From DATMNI01 sp035570275 (lineage in GTDB: Bacteria > Acidobacteriota > Terriglobia > Bryobacterales > Bryobacteraceae), in NCBI GenBank assembly GCA_035570275.1, contig DATMNI010000148.1, positions 8,265 to 72,264 on the forward strand: a DNA stretch of 64,000 nt, read 5' to 3'. The stretch's first letter is position 1. The number at the start of each line of letters is the position of its first letter. Of the stretch, positions 8,110-15,951 are shown one piece after another. Under the pieces are notes generated by a model. That model did not search any database, was not told the DNA's origin, and was given only the letters and a program-made list of their open reading frames with translations. Both the position numbers and the translations under genes were made by a program.

Positions 8110-8965
8110 TCGTTACCCCTTCCGAAAGCTTTTTGAAAAACACGGGGGCCGCCAGGATCAGAGCTGCCGCAAGGAGGGCTCCCGCCATCAAGTCAACCGT
8201 ATAGTGGTATCGAAGATAAACTGTAGCAAAAATGATGCAAGGAGTGTAGGCTAAATAGATTTGGAACAGCCTTTTCGAAACCATCCGGCTGCCCCACCAC
8301 GCCAGGATGGTGAGTTCCGTATGGCCGCTGGGAAAGCAATCGTAATGAGCGGATTCCAGACGGTCCAGGGTACTTTGCATAGTCTGAAACAGCCACATTC
8401 CCTGTAACGGTATGTGCTGCAAATGTTTCAGCAAAAAACGCGGACCCCGGGCGGGAACGAACACGTATCCGACGTACGAGGCCATGAAGCCGAGCGCAAT
8501 TAGAAAGGCATAATATTGGAACTCTGCGTAGCGGCCTTTATTCCACAGCAGCCAGGCGACCAACAACACAGCCGGAATGAACAGGGTGTAAACCACCTGC
8601 AGGAATTCGGTGAAAACTGGCGTGTGTACGCCCTCCAGCCAAACGGTCGGGTTGGCGTGCCAGATCCGAAAATCCAGATTGGCGAGCCACTGGTCGGAAT
8701 CCGTCTGCCGCACCGCGCGGATGAAAAGCGCCATTTCCTTGTAACAGGAACCTACGTACGGTAGGGGATACCAGTTCCGAAACACCCAGGTGGTCCGGTT
8801 GGGACGCTTCACCTGGTAGACGATCAGGGCGCCGCCCAACACATTGGCAGCCAGCAAGGCGGGCGCGTCCGGGAGTTGGCTCCACCAGCCAAGGATCACC
8901 GCCACCGAGGCCGCGAAATACGCCAGGATGACCTTGTCCACGGCCCAGAACCGGGTAGAGGTCAT
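8096..8965 (-). CDS. PAP2-superfamily membrane enzyme, candidate sphingolipid head-group transferase
   Basis: A 289-residue polytopic membrane protein with about six helices. Catalytic PAP2 motifs are visible: FVPARGPRF (C1-like region), DCFPSGHTELT (C2, catalytic His) and YLRYHYTVDLMAG (C3, His and Asp). The CFPSGH/HYTVD style is that of the Aur1/sphingomyelin-synthase branch rather than plain diacylglycerol-pyrophosphate phosphatases. ATG at 8963-8965 has GGAGG upstream. A longer reading to 9148 would translate repeat R1 and is rejected. It precedes and overlaps the GNAT gene in the same operon. A role in transferring a phospho-head-group to ceramide, or in dephosphorylating an intermediate, is inferred from the context. 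Confidence 0.75.
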   Translation of the reverse strand: MTSTRFWAVDKVILAYFAASVAVILGWWSQLPDAPALLAANVLGGALIVYQVKRPNRTTWVFRNWYPLPYVGSCYKEMALFIRAVRQTDSDQWLANLDFRIWHANPTVWLEGVHTPVFTEFLQVVYTLFIPAVLLVAWLLWNKGRYAEFQYYAFLIALGFMASYVGYVFVPARGPRFLLKHLQHIPLQGMWLFQTMQSTLDRLESAHYDCFPSGHTELTILAWWGSRMVSKRLFQIYLAYTPCIIFATVYLRYHYTVDLMAGALLAAALILAAPVFFKKLSEGVTIGRN

Positions 8966-8998
8966 GCCCGCCTCCGTGCTGGGGTTGGCAGAACCCCG

Positions 8999-9240
8999 GT
9001 GGGGCAGATTGTTAATCTGTTCGCGATGTGCGCCGGGCGCACAGGGGGCAGGATGAAAGTCGCCCGTAGCGCTATGTGGGGCAGCTTGGCAAGCTGCGGC
9101 GGATTGGCAATCCGCCCGCCGGGAGTTGGCGCGCAGCCGAACCTCCACAAGCGACTTTCGAGAGTGCGGCGGATTGGTAATCCGCCTGCGCGATGCGAAG
9201 CGAGCCAGCCCGCGTTGGCGGCGTTGCCCTCAAGGGACAG
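8999..9240. repeat. Dispersed repeat R1 cluster (double hairpins)
   Basis: Three partial units. The first is GTGGGGCAGATTGTTAATCT at 8999. The second, from 9076, has GGGGCAGCTTGGCAAGCTGC, GGCGGATTGGCAATCCGCC and then GGAGTTGGCGCGCAGCCGAA. The third, from about 9167, has GGCGGATTGGTAATCCGCC followed by TGCGCGATGCGAAGCGAGCC. Each unit is a pair of adjacent perfect or near-perfect hairpins. Copies occur also near 17640, 19259, 25294-25439 and 59067. Confidence 0.85.
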
Positions 9241-9314
9241 GTGGATAGCCGATCCACCGGACCCCGAGGGCACCCCTGACAACCCCCCTAACAACCTGCT
9301 CCCGATACCCGCGC

Positions 9315-9660
9315 CGTGGCGTGACAATCCGGGCTTTCCTCGGGCGGGAAAAAGCATCTCACGCCAGGCCGCCAAGCGCGCCAAGAAAACCAAGGAATTC
9401 TTCTTTGCGGCCTTTGCGCCTTGGCGTGACAATCCGTTTTTCGGTCGCGTAGGAAGAACCATCTCACGCCAGGCCGCCAAGCGCGCCAAGAAAACCAGGG
9501 AATTCTTCTTTGCGGCCTTTGCGCCTTGGCGTGACAATCCGTTTTTCGGTCGCCTAGGAAAAAGCATCTCACGCCAAGCCGCCAAGCGCGCCAAGAAAAC
9601 CAAGGAATTCTTCTTTGCGGCCTTTGCGCCTTGGCGTGACAACCCGCTTTTTCCCCGCCA
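9315..9660. repeat. Tandem repeat array R4, 105-bp unit, three copies
   Basis: Unit starts (CATCTCACGCC) are at 9355, 9460 and 9565, an exact 105-bp period; a partial unit precedes the first. Within each unit TCACGCC and GGCGTGA, and GCCAAG and CTTGGC, are inverted, so every unit can fold. The units differ by only a few bases (CAAGG/CAGGG, GTAGG/CTAGG). Because 105 is divisible by three, open frames run through the array, but they have no protein-like features. It separates the SDR gene from the rest of the ceramide cluster. Confidence 0.9.
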
Positions 9661-9668
9661 GTGGTGCT

Positions 9669-10676
9669 TCAATACGTCAGCCACCCAGCCTCCTTGTAAC
9701 AGGCCAAGGTCTCGGCCAAGCCGTTTTCCAGCGACGTGGGCGCCTGAAATCCTAGCTCGCGGGCGGCGCGGCCCACATCGCAGGTCCAGAACTTGCACTG
9801 CGCTTCCGCCACTTTTTCGCGCGACACTATGCCTGGCTTTCGGGTGATACGCGACCAGATTTCCGCGCCCCAGCCAGCCACGTGGGCGATGGCCGCCGGT
9901 ACCTCCAGCACCCGCGGAGTCCGGTTCATGATGCGCGCCGCCGCGGCCCCAAACTGGCTCCAGGAGACTGGTTTGGCGTGCGCCAGAAAGTAGGTGCGGC
10001 CACGCGCACCGTTGATCTGCTGCAGACCGGTGCTGCCGGCCGCGGTAATCAACCCTTCCACCAGATCCTCGACGTAGATGGCGCTGAACCACCGCTCGCC
10101 GCCCCCAAGCCGAAGCACGAAACCCTTGGAGATCGATTTCAACAAGGGGAATACGTCCGTATCGCCGGGACCGTAGACCACCGGCGGCCTGACGATCACC
10201 GCATCCGGCGCCAGTTCCTGCACCGCGCGCTCCGCTTCCAGTTTGGATTTGCCGTAGTGCGAAAGCGGGTGAGGTTCGGCATCCTCGGCGATGGGCTTGC
10301 CGTCCAGGCTCGGGCCCACGGCCGCCAGCGAACTCACATGCACCAGGCGCGGCCCGCGGCCTGCCAGCCCGCCTGCCAGCGCTGCTGCCAGCGCTCCTAA
10401 CAGGTTGCGCGTGGCGAGCGCATTTCCGGCATAGTAATCCGCGGGCGCAAGCGCCTTGGTGACGCCGGCCAGGTGAATCACCGTATCGGTACCGCGTAAA
10501 GCCTCCGGCAGGCCTTCACCGGAGATGAGGTTGCCGTAGACTGCTTCCACGCCGGAAGGCAGGTTTCGGGGGCTGGCCTGGCGGCGCACCAGGCAACGCA
10601 CCGCCTGGCCTGAGGCGGCGAGGCGCCTCACCAAATGCGCACCGATGAAGCCGGTACCGCCGGTGACCAGAATCAT
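9669..10676 (-). CDS. SDR-type NAD-dependent epimerase/reductase, probable 3-ketosphinganine reductase (CerR-like)
   Basis: A 335-residue extended short-chain dehydrogenase. The Rossmann start VTGGTGFIGAHLVRRL binds NAD(P); DTVIHLAG and VHVSSLAAVG follow, and the catalytic Tyr/Lys pair is in HYGKSKLEAE. The central VRPPVVYGPGDTDVFPLL is typical of sugar-epimerase-like SDRs. In Caulobacter an epimerase-annotated SDR (CerR) reduces 3-ketosphinganine, and this gene sits in the same operon orientation as Spt, GNAT and PAP2. An in-frame micro-duplication gives the run GALAAALAGGLAG. Its start overlaps the DUF3047 stop by four bases. A nucleotide-sugar or steroid substrate is the alternative. Confidence 0.75.
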   Translation of the reverse strand: MILVTGGTGFIGAHLVRRLAASGQAVRCLVRRQASPRNLPSGVEAVYGNLISGEGLPEALRGTDTVIHLAGVTKALAPADYYAGNALATRNLLGALAAALAGGLAGRGPRLVHVSSLAAVGPSLDGKPIAEDAEPHPLSHYGKSKLEAERAVQELAPDAVIVRPPVVYGPGDTDVFPLLKSISKGFVLRLGGGERWFSAIYVEDLVEGLITAAGSTGLQQINGARGRTYFLAHAKPVSWSQFGAAAARIMNRTPRVLEVPAAIAHVAGWGAEIWSRITRKPGIVSREKVAEAQCKFWTCDVGRAARELGFQAPTSLENGLAETLACYKEAGWLTY

Positions 10677-11323
10677 TCCTGCGGGACGTTACGGAAAGCC
10701 ACTTCGCCGAAGTAGCTCTCGGCCGTCGTGCCGGTGTGTTGAGAATTAATCTGGATGCGCAGGCCCTTGACGCGCGGGGCAGGCTTGCCGTAAGCCCGCT
10801 GGTAGTCGGCAGCCACATTGCGGCTTTCCCCAAGCCAGTGGTTGGTCTGGCTGACGCCCGACTCGCAGACCACCGCAAACACATGCAGCAGCGGGAGGTT
10901 GCTGGCACTCTGTTCGGAGCCCTTGGGGGCGCTGGTGTCCCAGATGTAGGAGAGGATCCGCCGGTCAGCGAAACCCACCAGCACCTGTGCCGCCTGGTCA
11001 TCCGTGCTCATATGACGAAAGTCGCCGCCAGCCGGAAGCTGCGCCACGTTCCAACGCCAGGTCAGAAACGGCATTTGGGACGGGTCCACGTCCACGCTGT
11101 GCTCCAGCGCGAAGGAGGAGCGCACGCACTTGAGGTGCAGGCAGGAATCGCTTTGACCGCAGACGGAGATCTCCGGTTTGCCGTGGTTCACCTTAATTTG
11201 CCAGTCGGATGGCAACCGTCCCGCACCCCAGTTCGCAGTGTTCAACACGATGAAAGCCAACTGGGAAGTGCGCGCCTGAAAAACGATGAAGAGGACGGTG
11301 CAACCAAGCACAAACTTTTTCAA
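10673..11323 (-). CDS. DUF3047 domain secreted protein
   Basis: A 216-residue protein with an N-terminal signal peptide (KKFVLGCTVLFIVFQARTSQLA). The DUF3047 core is recognisable from PFLTWRWNVAQLPAGGDFR, DDQAAQVLVGF and LSYIWDTSAPKGSEQS, ending in the galactose-binding-like strand ESYFGEVAFR. The start is TTG at 11321-11323, with GGAGAA seven bases upstream; no ATG fits. It is the first gene of the minus-strand set and overlaps the SDR gene by four bases. Family function is unknown. Its coupling to a lipid cluster suggests a periplasmic role such as lipid binding, but this is guesswork. Confidence 0.82.
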   Translation of the reverse strand: MKKFVLGCTVLFIVFQARTSQLAFIVLNTANWGAGRLPSDWQIKVNHGKPEISVCGQSDSCLHLKCVRSSFALEHSVDVDPSQMPFLTWRWNVAQLPAGGDFRHMSTDDQAAQVLVGFADRRILSYIWDTSAPKGSEQSASNLPLLHVFAVVCESGVSQTNHWLGESRNVAADYQRAYGKPAPRVKGLRIQINSQHTGTTAESYFGEVAFRNVPQE

Positions 11324-11674
11324 ATAAACTTCTCCGGGCCTTGCCGACGAACGCTCACATTAAATATCTCATGAATGCAGGGCGATTCGCCATACGGGGG
11401 CATTAAATTAAACTGTTAAAATCTGGCACACTCCTGCCAGCATCGGCCTTCTTTCGATCTGGCTGGATTCGCCGGCCCGCAGCCGTGACCGCCGCTTGAC
11501 ACGGAGTTGGCGGTTGTCTTTCCTTTTGCGGTCATGGTAAAAATGAGTCAGCGCGAGGGGCGCATCCAGTCCGCGGAAAGGGCCGTGCCCACCCACCCAA
11601 GCAAACCGAAGGTTACGAACCTTCTTTCAGCCTGATTCGTGCGGACTCCAGGCACGCAGTGAAAGGAGATTCGA
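11324..11674. promoter_or_regulatory. Divergent intergenic region between DUF3047 and ankyrin genes
   Basis: This region of 351 bp should carry promoters for both directions. An AT-rich patch (ATTAAATTAAACTGTTAAAA) lies near 11402-11421, and TTGACA occurs near 11495 on the plus strand, but no convincing paired -35/-10 is seen. A ribosome-binding site AGGAGA lies just before the ankyrin ATG. No small gene or RNA is recognised. Confidence 0.35.
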
Positions 11675-13015
11675 ATGTCCGACGCACTTCCCCTTCCGCC
11701 TAGTCCCAACCTCGAGCAATACAAGAAGCTCGCCAAAGACTTTCAACGTGCCTGCCAGTCGAGCGACCCGCGTGCAGTCCGCGACTGGGCCGCGCGCTGG
11801 GCAGAAACAATCGCCCGGCTGCAAGGCCTGGAGATTACGCCCCAAGTCCGACGACGGATCGAGGGCGAAACCGAACGGATCGAGCATCACTGGCGCAAGT
11901 TCAACGAGACCAACGAACGCGCCGCGCGTGGCACGCTGGCCGACGCGCAGTTCTTCGTCGCGCGCGGGCATGGCTTCGCGAGCTGGCCGAAGTTCATCAA
12001 GCACCTGGAGGCGATAACGCGCGCCAATTCACCGGTCTCGAAGTTCGAAGAGGCAGTGGACTCTATCGTCAGCGGCGACCTGGCCGGGCTTGCGAAACTG
12101 CTGACCGGGAATCCGGACCTTGTGCGCGCCCGGTCGACCCGTGAACATCGCTCGACGCTGCTCCATTATGTCTCGGCGAACGGCGTCGAAGACTTCCGCC
12201 AGAAGACGCCGAAAAACATTGTCGAGATCGCGAAGCTGCTGCTGACAGCCGGCGCAGATGTGAATGCGGAGTCAGATGCGTATGGCGGCCGGTCGACAAC
12301 GCTCGGATTGACGGCGACCAGTTGCCATCCGCAAAACGCCGGCGTGCAGCTCCCGCTAATGGAGTTGCTGATCGGCCGCGGCGCCATCATCGACGGCGAA
12401 GATGGAGGCAGCGCGGTCAATGGCTGCCTCCACAACGGGCGCGGGGAGGCGGCCGAGTTTCTGGCGACTCGCGGCGCTCGGTTAGACCTGGAAGGAGCGG
12501 CTGGAGTCGGGCGGCTCGACGTCGTCAAAAGCTTTTTTAAGGAGGATGGCAGCCTGCAGCCGCCTGCGATGCCAGAACAAATGAGGGACGGATTCGCCTG
12601 GGCCTGTGAATTCGGACGAACCAGCGTTGTCGATTTCCTGTTGCAACGCGGAATGAAGGTGGACGCGAAGCTCAGCGGAGTGACCGGCTTGCATTGGGCA
12701 GCGTACGCGGGATACGTCGTCACCGTCAAGCTATTACTCGATCGCGGTGCGCCAATCGACGTGAAGGACGAACGTTATGGTGGTACACCCTTGCAGTGGG
12801 CGCTGTATGGTTGGGGCGCCCCGGAGCGCGGACAGTCAATACCGATCCAGGGCGGATCATCCGACTACGAAGTGGTCGCGCTTCTGGTGCGGGCAGGCGC
12901 AAAACTGGACCCGGAGTGGTATCAGGACAATGAAGATCGGCGACGCGCCGCGGAGAGAATTCGGTCCGACCCGCGGATGCTGGCGGCGCTCAGAGGCGAG
13001 ATGCCCGAAACCTGA
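11675..13015 (+). CDS. Ankyrin-repeat protein
   Basis: A 446-residue protein without a signal peptide, so cytosolic. Residues 1-110 are a helical N-terminal region (PNLEQYKKLAKDFQRA, ARGHGFASWPKFIKHLE) often seen before bacterial ankyrin repeats. From about residue 120 ankyrin units follow: STLLHYVSANGV, IAKLLLTAGADVNAE, PLMELLIGRGAIIDGEDGGSA, AAEFLATRGARLDLEGAA, VVDFLLQRGMKVDAK, GLHWAAYAGYVVTVKLLL and GGTPLQWALYGW. These are protein-interaction modules; the partner is unknown. ATG at 11675 has AGGAGA upstream. It stands alone and convergent with the next gene, with 16 bases between stops. Confidence 0.9.
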   Translation: MSDALPLPPSPNLEQYKKLAKDFQRACQSSDPRAVRDWAARWAETIARLQGLEITPQVRRRIEGETERIEHHWRKFNETNERAARGTLADAQFFVARGHGFASWPKFIKHLEAITRANSPVSKFEEAVDSIVSGDLAGLAKLLTGNPDLVRARSTREHRSTLLHYVSANGVEDFRQKTPKNIVEIAKLLLTAGADVNAESDAYGGRSTTLGLTATSCHPQNAGVQLPLMELLIGRGAIIDGEDGGSAVNGCLHNGRGEAAEFLATRGARLDLEGAAGVGRLDVVKSFFKEDGSLQPPAMPEQMRDGFAWACEFGRTSVVDFLLQRGMKVDAKLSGVTGLHWAAYAGYVVTVKLLLDRGAPIDVKDERYGGTPLQWALYGWGAPERGQSIPIQGGSSDYEVVALLVRAGAKLDPEWYQDNEDRRRAAERIRSDPRMLAALRGEMPET

Positions 13016-13031
13016 CTAGCCGCCCACGTGC

Positions 13032-14918
13032 CTACGCCCCGGCCTGCCGCGGATTGGTGGCGCGGTTTCCGGCCGGGCGATTGTCCCCCGTGGCCAGGAG
13101 GTAGCCGGCGTCCCGCAAGGCGCGACGGAACGCCGCCTCCGAGGATGCGGTCACCACCAGGTGCCGTTCCCCGGCGCGCATGCAGTGCTTACGGGTCCGC
13201 GGGTCATTGGCGATCAGCCCGGCCAGCGCAGGGTCGGCGCACTCAACCAGGCGGGCAAGCCCCCGGTCGTAGACTTGGGTGATTCGATCGGCGACGTCAT
13301 CGAGCAAATGCGTGGCCGTGTCGGGGAGTGCCGCGCCGCTTCGTGCCGCCAGGAATGCGCGGATTTCCTCCACCTGCCTGCCCTCCTCGATGGCGGCCAG
13401 CAGTTTGCCGGTCTCCAGACGCCAGACAAGGTCCGAAACGGGGGTAGCGTAGGCATTGAGGGCCAGGCGGTCGCTCTGCTCAAGATCTGAACTGGTAGCC
13501 GCGATCTCCAGGTTCGGCTGTATCCGAAGCACCGCCCTCACCTCCACGGGCGCCGGCTGGTAGTCCGTTTCCACACCCAGGCAATGGGCTCCGAGCGGCG
13601 TGAGCCGGAAGTACATCAGGCCGTCATAGCGGCTGAAAAACGGCAGATCGTCGGTTCCCCACAACCCGCGGAAGTCGCGGCGAGCCCCGGCGGGCGGGAT
13701 CAGCGCGACATCGATCACACCGAGCGTGGCCGCGTACTCCAGCAGCAGGCTCAGAATGTAGCGCGGGGTGAGAATGGCCGCGCTGCCGTCATAACCGAGC
13801 GAGCCGTACTGCAGCTCGCCGATGTACAGGTTCCAGGCATCGCGGGTCACCTCGAAGTCATTGCCCGTGGCTTGCATGTACCGGAAGAACTCTTCGGTGG
13901 CGATCCATCCGCCGGGCGGGCACTCGGCAAGGCTGTCGGCAACCGCCTCCCGCCGCCCGGATACAGCCGTGAGCCCGCGCTTTCCCTTGCCGGTTTGACC
14001 CTTGACACACTCCACGCGCGCCAGTTCGTCAAGAATGGTGGTGTCCATCCACTTCGTCCATAGCGTGCGGATGGTCCCGGCGGCCGGTTCGGAGAGCGCC
14101 TTTCGGCCCGCCTTGGTGAGTTGCAAACGAGTCCCCGAGAGTTGGGCGAGCCCTCCGGCCTGAATGAGCAGCGGCCAGGCGAAGGCGCGGATGGGTCCGC
14201 TGTTCTCGTCGTACCACTTGTCCTTTACCGGCGCCTGCGGGTAGTAGTCGCCGCCATCCAGGATTGCTGTGATGGCATCGACGGTGGATGCCGACGGTCG
14301 GCGCGTCTTGTCGCTCACCGCCACCTTTCCCGCATCGACAAGACGCAGGACCGAGAGCAGTTCCCGCTGCGCCACTCGCTCCGTCTCATGCAAGGCGAGA
14401 GGCACTTCCTCGGTTCCCGTCTCACGGGTTCGCTGCTCCTCATTCCACCGCACGAACGGGCGCTCGTAGACGGCCGGTAGCCGATCGAGCGCGCCGACGG
14501 TCGTCTGGCGCGGCGCCGGAACGAACTTCAGGAGCCGCGCTTTGAGATCGGCCGGCATCGCGTTCTTATAGAAAAAGAAGCACAGTGCCGACGGCTTGCG
14601 GCTGGAGCGGTACTCGCCGCCCGAACCCCGGTCCGGATCCCGGCCGTACTTGGCGCGGAACAGCCCGGCCTCGAACTGCGGCGAGGACGAATGGACAGCC
14701 TCGGCTACGGCCGCGCGCTGCAACTCATCCAGGCCTTCCCAGACCTCCCGCAACCGCTCCCCGGCGAGGTGCTGGACGATGAGCGCGGCGATGTCCTCCT
14801 TCCTGCCTGGCACTTTCTGCCCGGTCAGCGCCGCCAGCTTCTTGAGTTCATCCACTGTCATGGAATCGAGCCCAATTTTCAGAGTGGGTATTCCGTCTTC
14901 GTCGAAGTGGTTGTTCAT
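13032..14918 (-). CDS. SAP / helicase-associated (Ssl2-like C-terminal) domain protein without helicase motor
   Basis: About 628 residues when started at ATG 14916-14918 (MNNHFDEDGIPTLKIGLDSM); an upstream in-frame ATG at 14999 is possible. A SAP-like DNA-binding helix pair opens the protein (DSMTVDELKKLAALTGQKVPGRK). The C-terminal 250 residues match the helicase-associated domain of XPB/Ssl2-like proteins: RAVLRIQPNLEIAATSSDLE, then DLVWRLETGKLLAAIEEG, and a final lobe with HCMRAGERHLVVTASSEAAF. No Walker A or DEAH motif is present, so it is not a helicase by itself. In Actinobacteria similar motor-less proteins occur near DNA-repair genes. Role is probably nucleic-acid-related; unproven. 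Confidence 0.65.
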   Translation of the reverse strand: MNNHFDEDGIPTLKIGLDSMTVDELKKLAALTGQKVPGRKEDIAALIVQHLAGERLREVWEGLDELQRAAVAEAVHSSSPQFEAGLFRAKYGRDPDRGSGGEYRSSRKPSALCFFFYKNAMPADLKARLLKFVPAPRQTTVGALDRLPAVYERPFVRWNEEQRTRETGTEEVPLALHETERVAQRELLSVLRLVDAGKVAVSDKTRRPSASTVDAITAILDGGDYYPQAPVKDKWYDENSGPIRAFAWPLLIQAGGLAQLSGTRLQLTKAGRKALSEPAAGTIRTLWTKWMDTTILDELARVECVKGQTGKGKRGLTAVSGRREAVADSLAECPPGGWIATEEFFRYMQATGNDFEVTRDAWNLYIGELQYGSLGYDGSAAILTPRYILSLLLEYAATLGVIDVALIPPAGARRDFRGLWGTDDLPFFSRYDGLMYFRLTPLGAHCLGVETDYQPAPVEVRAVLRIQPNLEIAATSSDLEQSDRLALNAYATPVSDLVWRLETGKLLAAIEEGRQVEEIRAFLAARSGAALPDTATHLLDDVADRITQVYDRGLARLVECADPALAGLIANDPRTRKHCMRAGERHLVVTASSEAAFRRALRDAGYLLATGDNRPAGNRATNPRQAGA

Positions 14919-15012
14919 GCTGTTCCGATGGCTGGCCGCGTGGCCCAATTTGCTCCTGTTATTCTCGCACGGCTTCGGCACATCATCGCGCGCCAACATC
15001 GGCCCGCGGGTT

Positions 15013-15942
15013 TCACTTCAGCCACTTCAAAAACACCGGCAGCGAGTGTAACTGATCGACATGGTCCGGCGCTGAGTTCCCCGCGTAGCCAATCAACAGA
15101 AACCTGCCCGCCCTCACCTCGCTGAGCTGCTGCAAGCCCATCGGCCCCCAATTCAACACCGCCCGGCGCGCCAGGCCCAGTTGCGCCACAACGTAATCGG
15201 CGGTCTCGGTGGTGCTGGCGAAGGTTCCGGGAAAGATCTCCGAGTGCGTTACTATCGCGCGTTTTCGCAGTGCCATGGCGTCGCGCCCCAACTTTAGCCA
15301 GATCTGGAGATTGTCCGCGTCGATGCTGGATTCGAGCGGCCCCGGCTTCCCGTCCACGTAGCCGGTATGTATGCCATCGATCAGCAACACCCCGTCCACC
15401 CGCCGGTACGATTCCGGTGTATTCAGAATCTGGCGAATCGCGCCGCATCCCGCGCTCCAGCTGCCCAGCATGACACGGCCAAACCGGGCCCCCGCTTTGG
15501 ACTCGGCGTCACGCAGTAACCCCAGGAACCTTTGCGGGTCATCGAACAATTGCGCGTAGGCTGCCGAACCGGACCCCGCCTGCACGCTCACCACCGCCAC
15601 ATGGTTAAGCGCAGCCGCCACCTCCGGAAGCCACGTCCCGCCATGGAAGAAGAACAGAATCGCCGGGCGTTTGGTCAGCCGCGGGAGTTTGTCCGGCCCC
15701 CCGCGTTTGTCCAGCGCCAGGTGTTTGTCCAGCGCCAGGCTTTTGTCCAACCCCAACCCGGCGGGCAGAAAAAGCGTGCCCAAGTCCAGCTTCTCGCGCC
15801 GGCCGGGTGGAGATTGTTCCACCAGCCGCCGGTGGGCACGCGTGTGCTCCACCATGGGCGATGGGTTTTGGGCCTGCTGGCCATTCACGGTGGAGAGAGC
15901 CACGGTGCAGATTGCCAGCGCGCAGATCAGCAGCCGGCGCAT
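15013..15942 (-). CDS. Secreted alpha/beta-hydrolase-like protein
   Basis: A 309-residue protein with a clear signal peptide (MRRLLICALAICTVALSTVNG). An alpha/beta-hydrolase core is suggested by the strand and oxyanion-hole motif AILFFFHGGTW and by the nucleophile elbow RVMLGSWSAGCG (G-x-S-x-G, Ser about residue 163). A late His lies in HVDQLHSLP. Residues 64-80 hold a micro-duplicated run LDKSLALDKHLALDK from an 18-bp DNA repeat at about 15710-15755, an unusual insert between signal and core. It lies nine bases from the permease stop on the same strand and may be its distal partner. Substrate unknown. Confidence 0.65.
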   Translation of the reverse strand: MRRLLICALAICTVALSTVNGQQAQNPSPMVEHTRAHRRLVEQSPPGRREKLDLGTLFLPAGLGLDKSLALDKHLALDKRGGPDKLPRLTKRPAILFFFHGGTWLPEVAAALNHVAVVSVQAGSGSAAYAQLFDDPQRFLGLLRDAESKAGARFGRVMLGSWSAGCGAIRQILNTPESYRRVDGVLLIDGIHTGYVDGKPGPLESSIDADNLQIWLKLGRDAMALRKRAIVTHSEIFPGTFASTTETADYVVAQLGLARRAVLNWGPMGLQQLSEVRAGRFLLIGYAGNSAPDHVDQLHSLPVFLKWLK

Positions 15943-15951
15943 GAACCGGAA

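Noticed and set aside
8966..9148. N-terminal extension of the PAP2 protein
   Set aside because: The additional 61 residues are the translation of R1 (ADCQSAAACQAAPHS); ATG 8965 has a good ribosome site.
9315..9660. Tandem repeats considered as a CRISPR array
   Set aside because: Units are contiguous at 105 bp with no unique spacers, and there is no cas gene.
8876..9847. A 323-codon plus-strand frame through the repeat island
   Set aside because: It only translates R1 and the 105-bp units; the period happens to be a multiple of three, and the peptide has no protein-like pattern.
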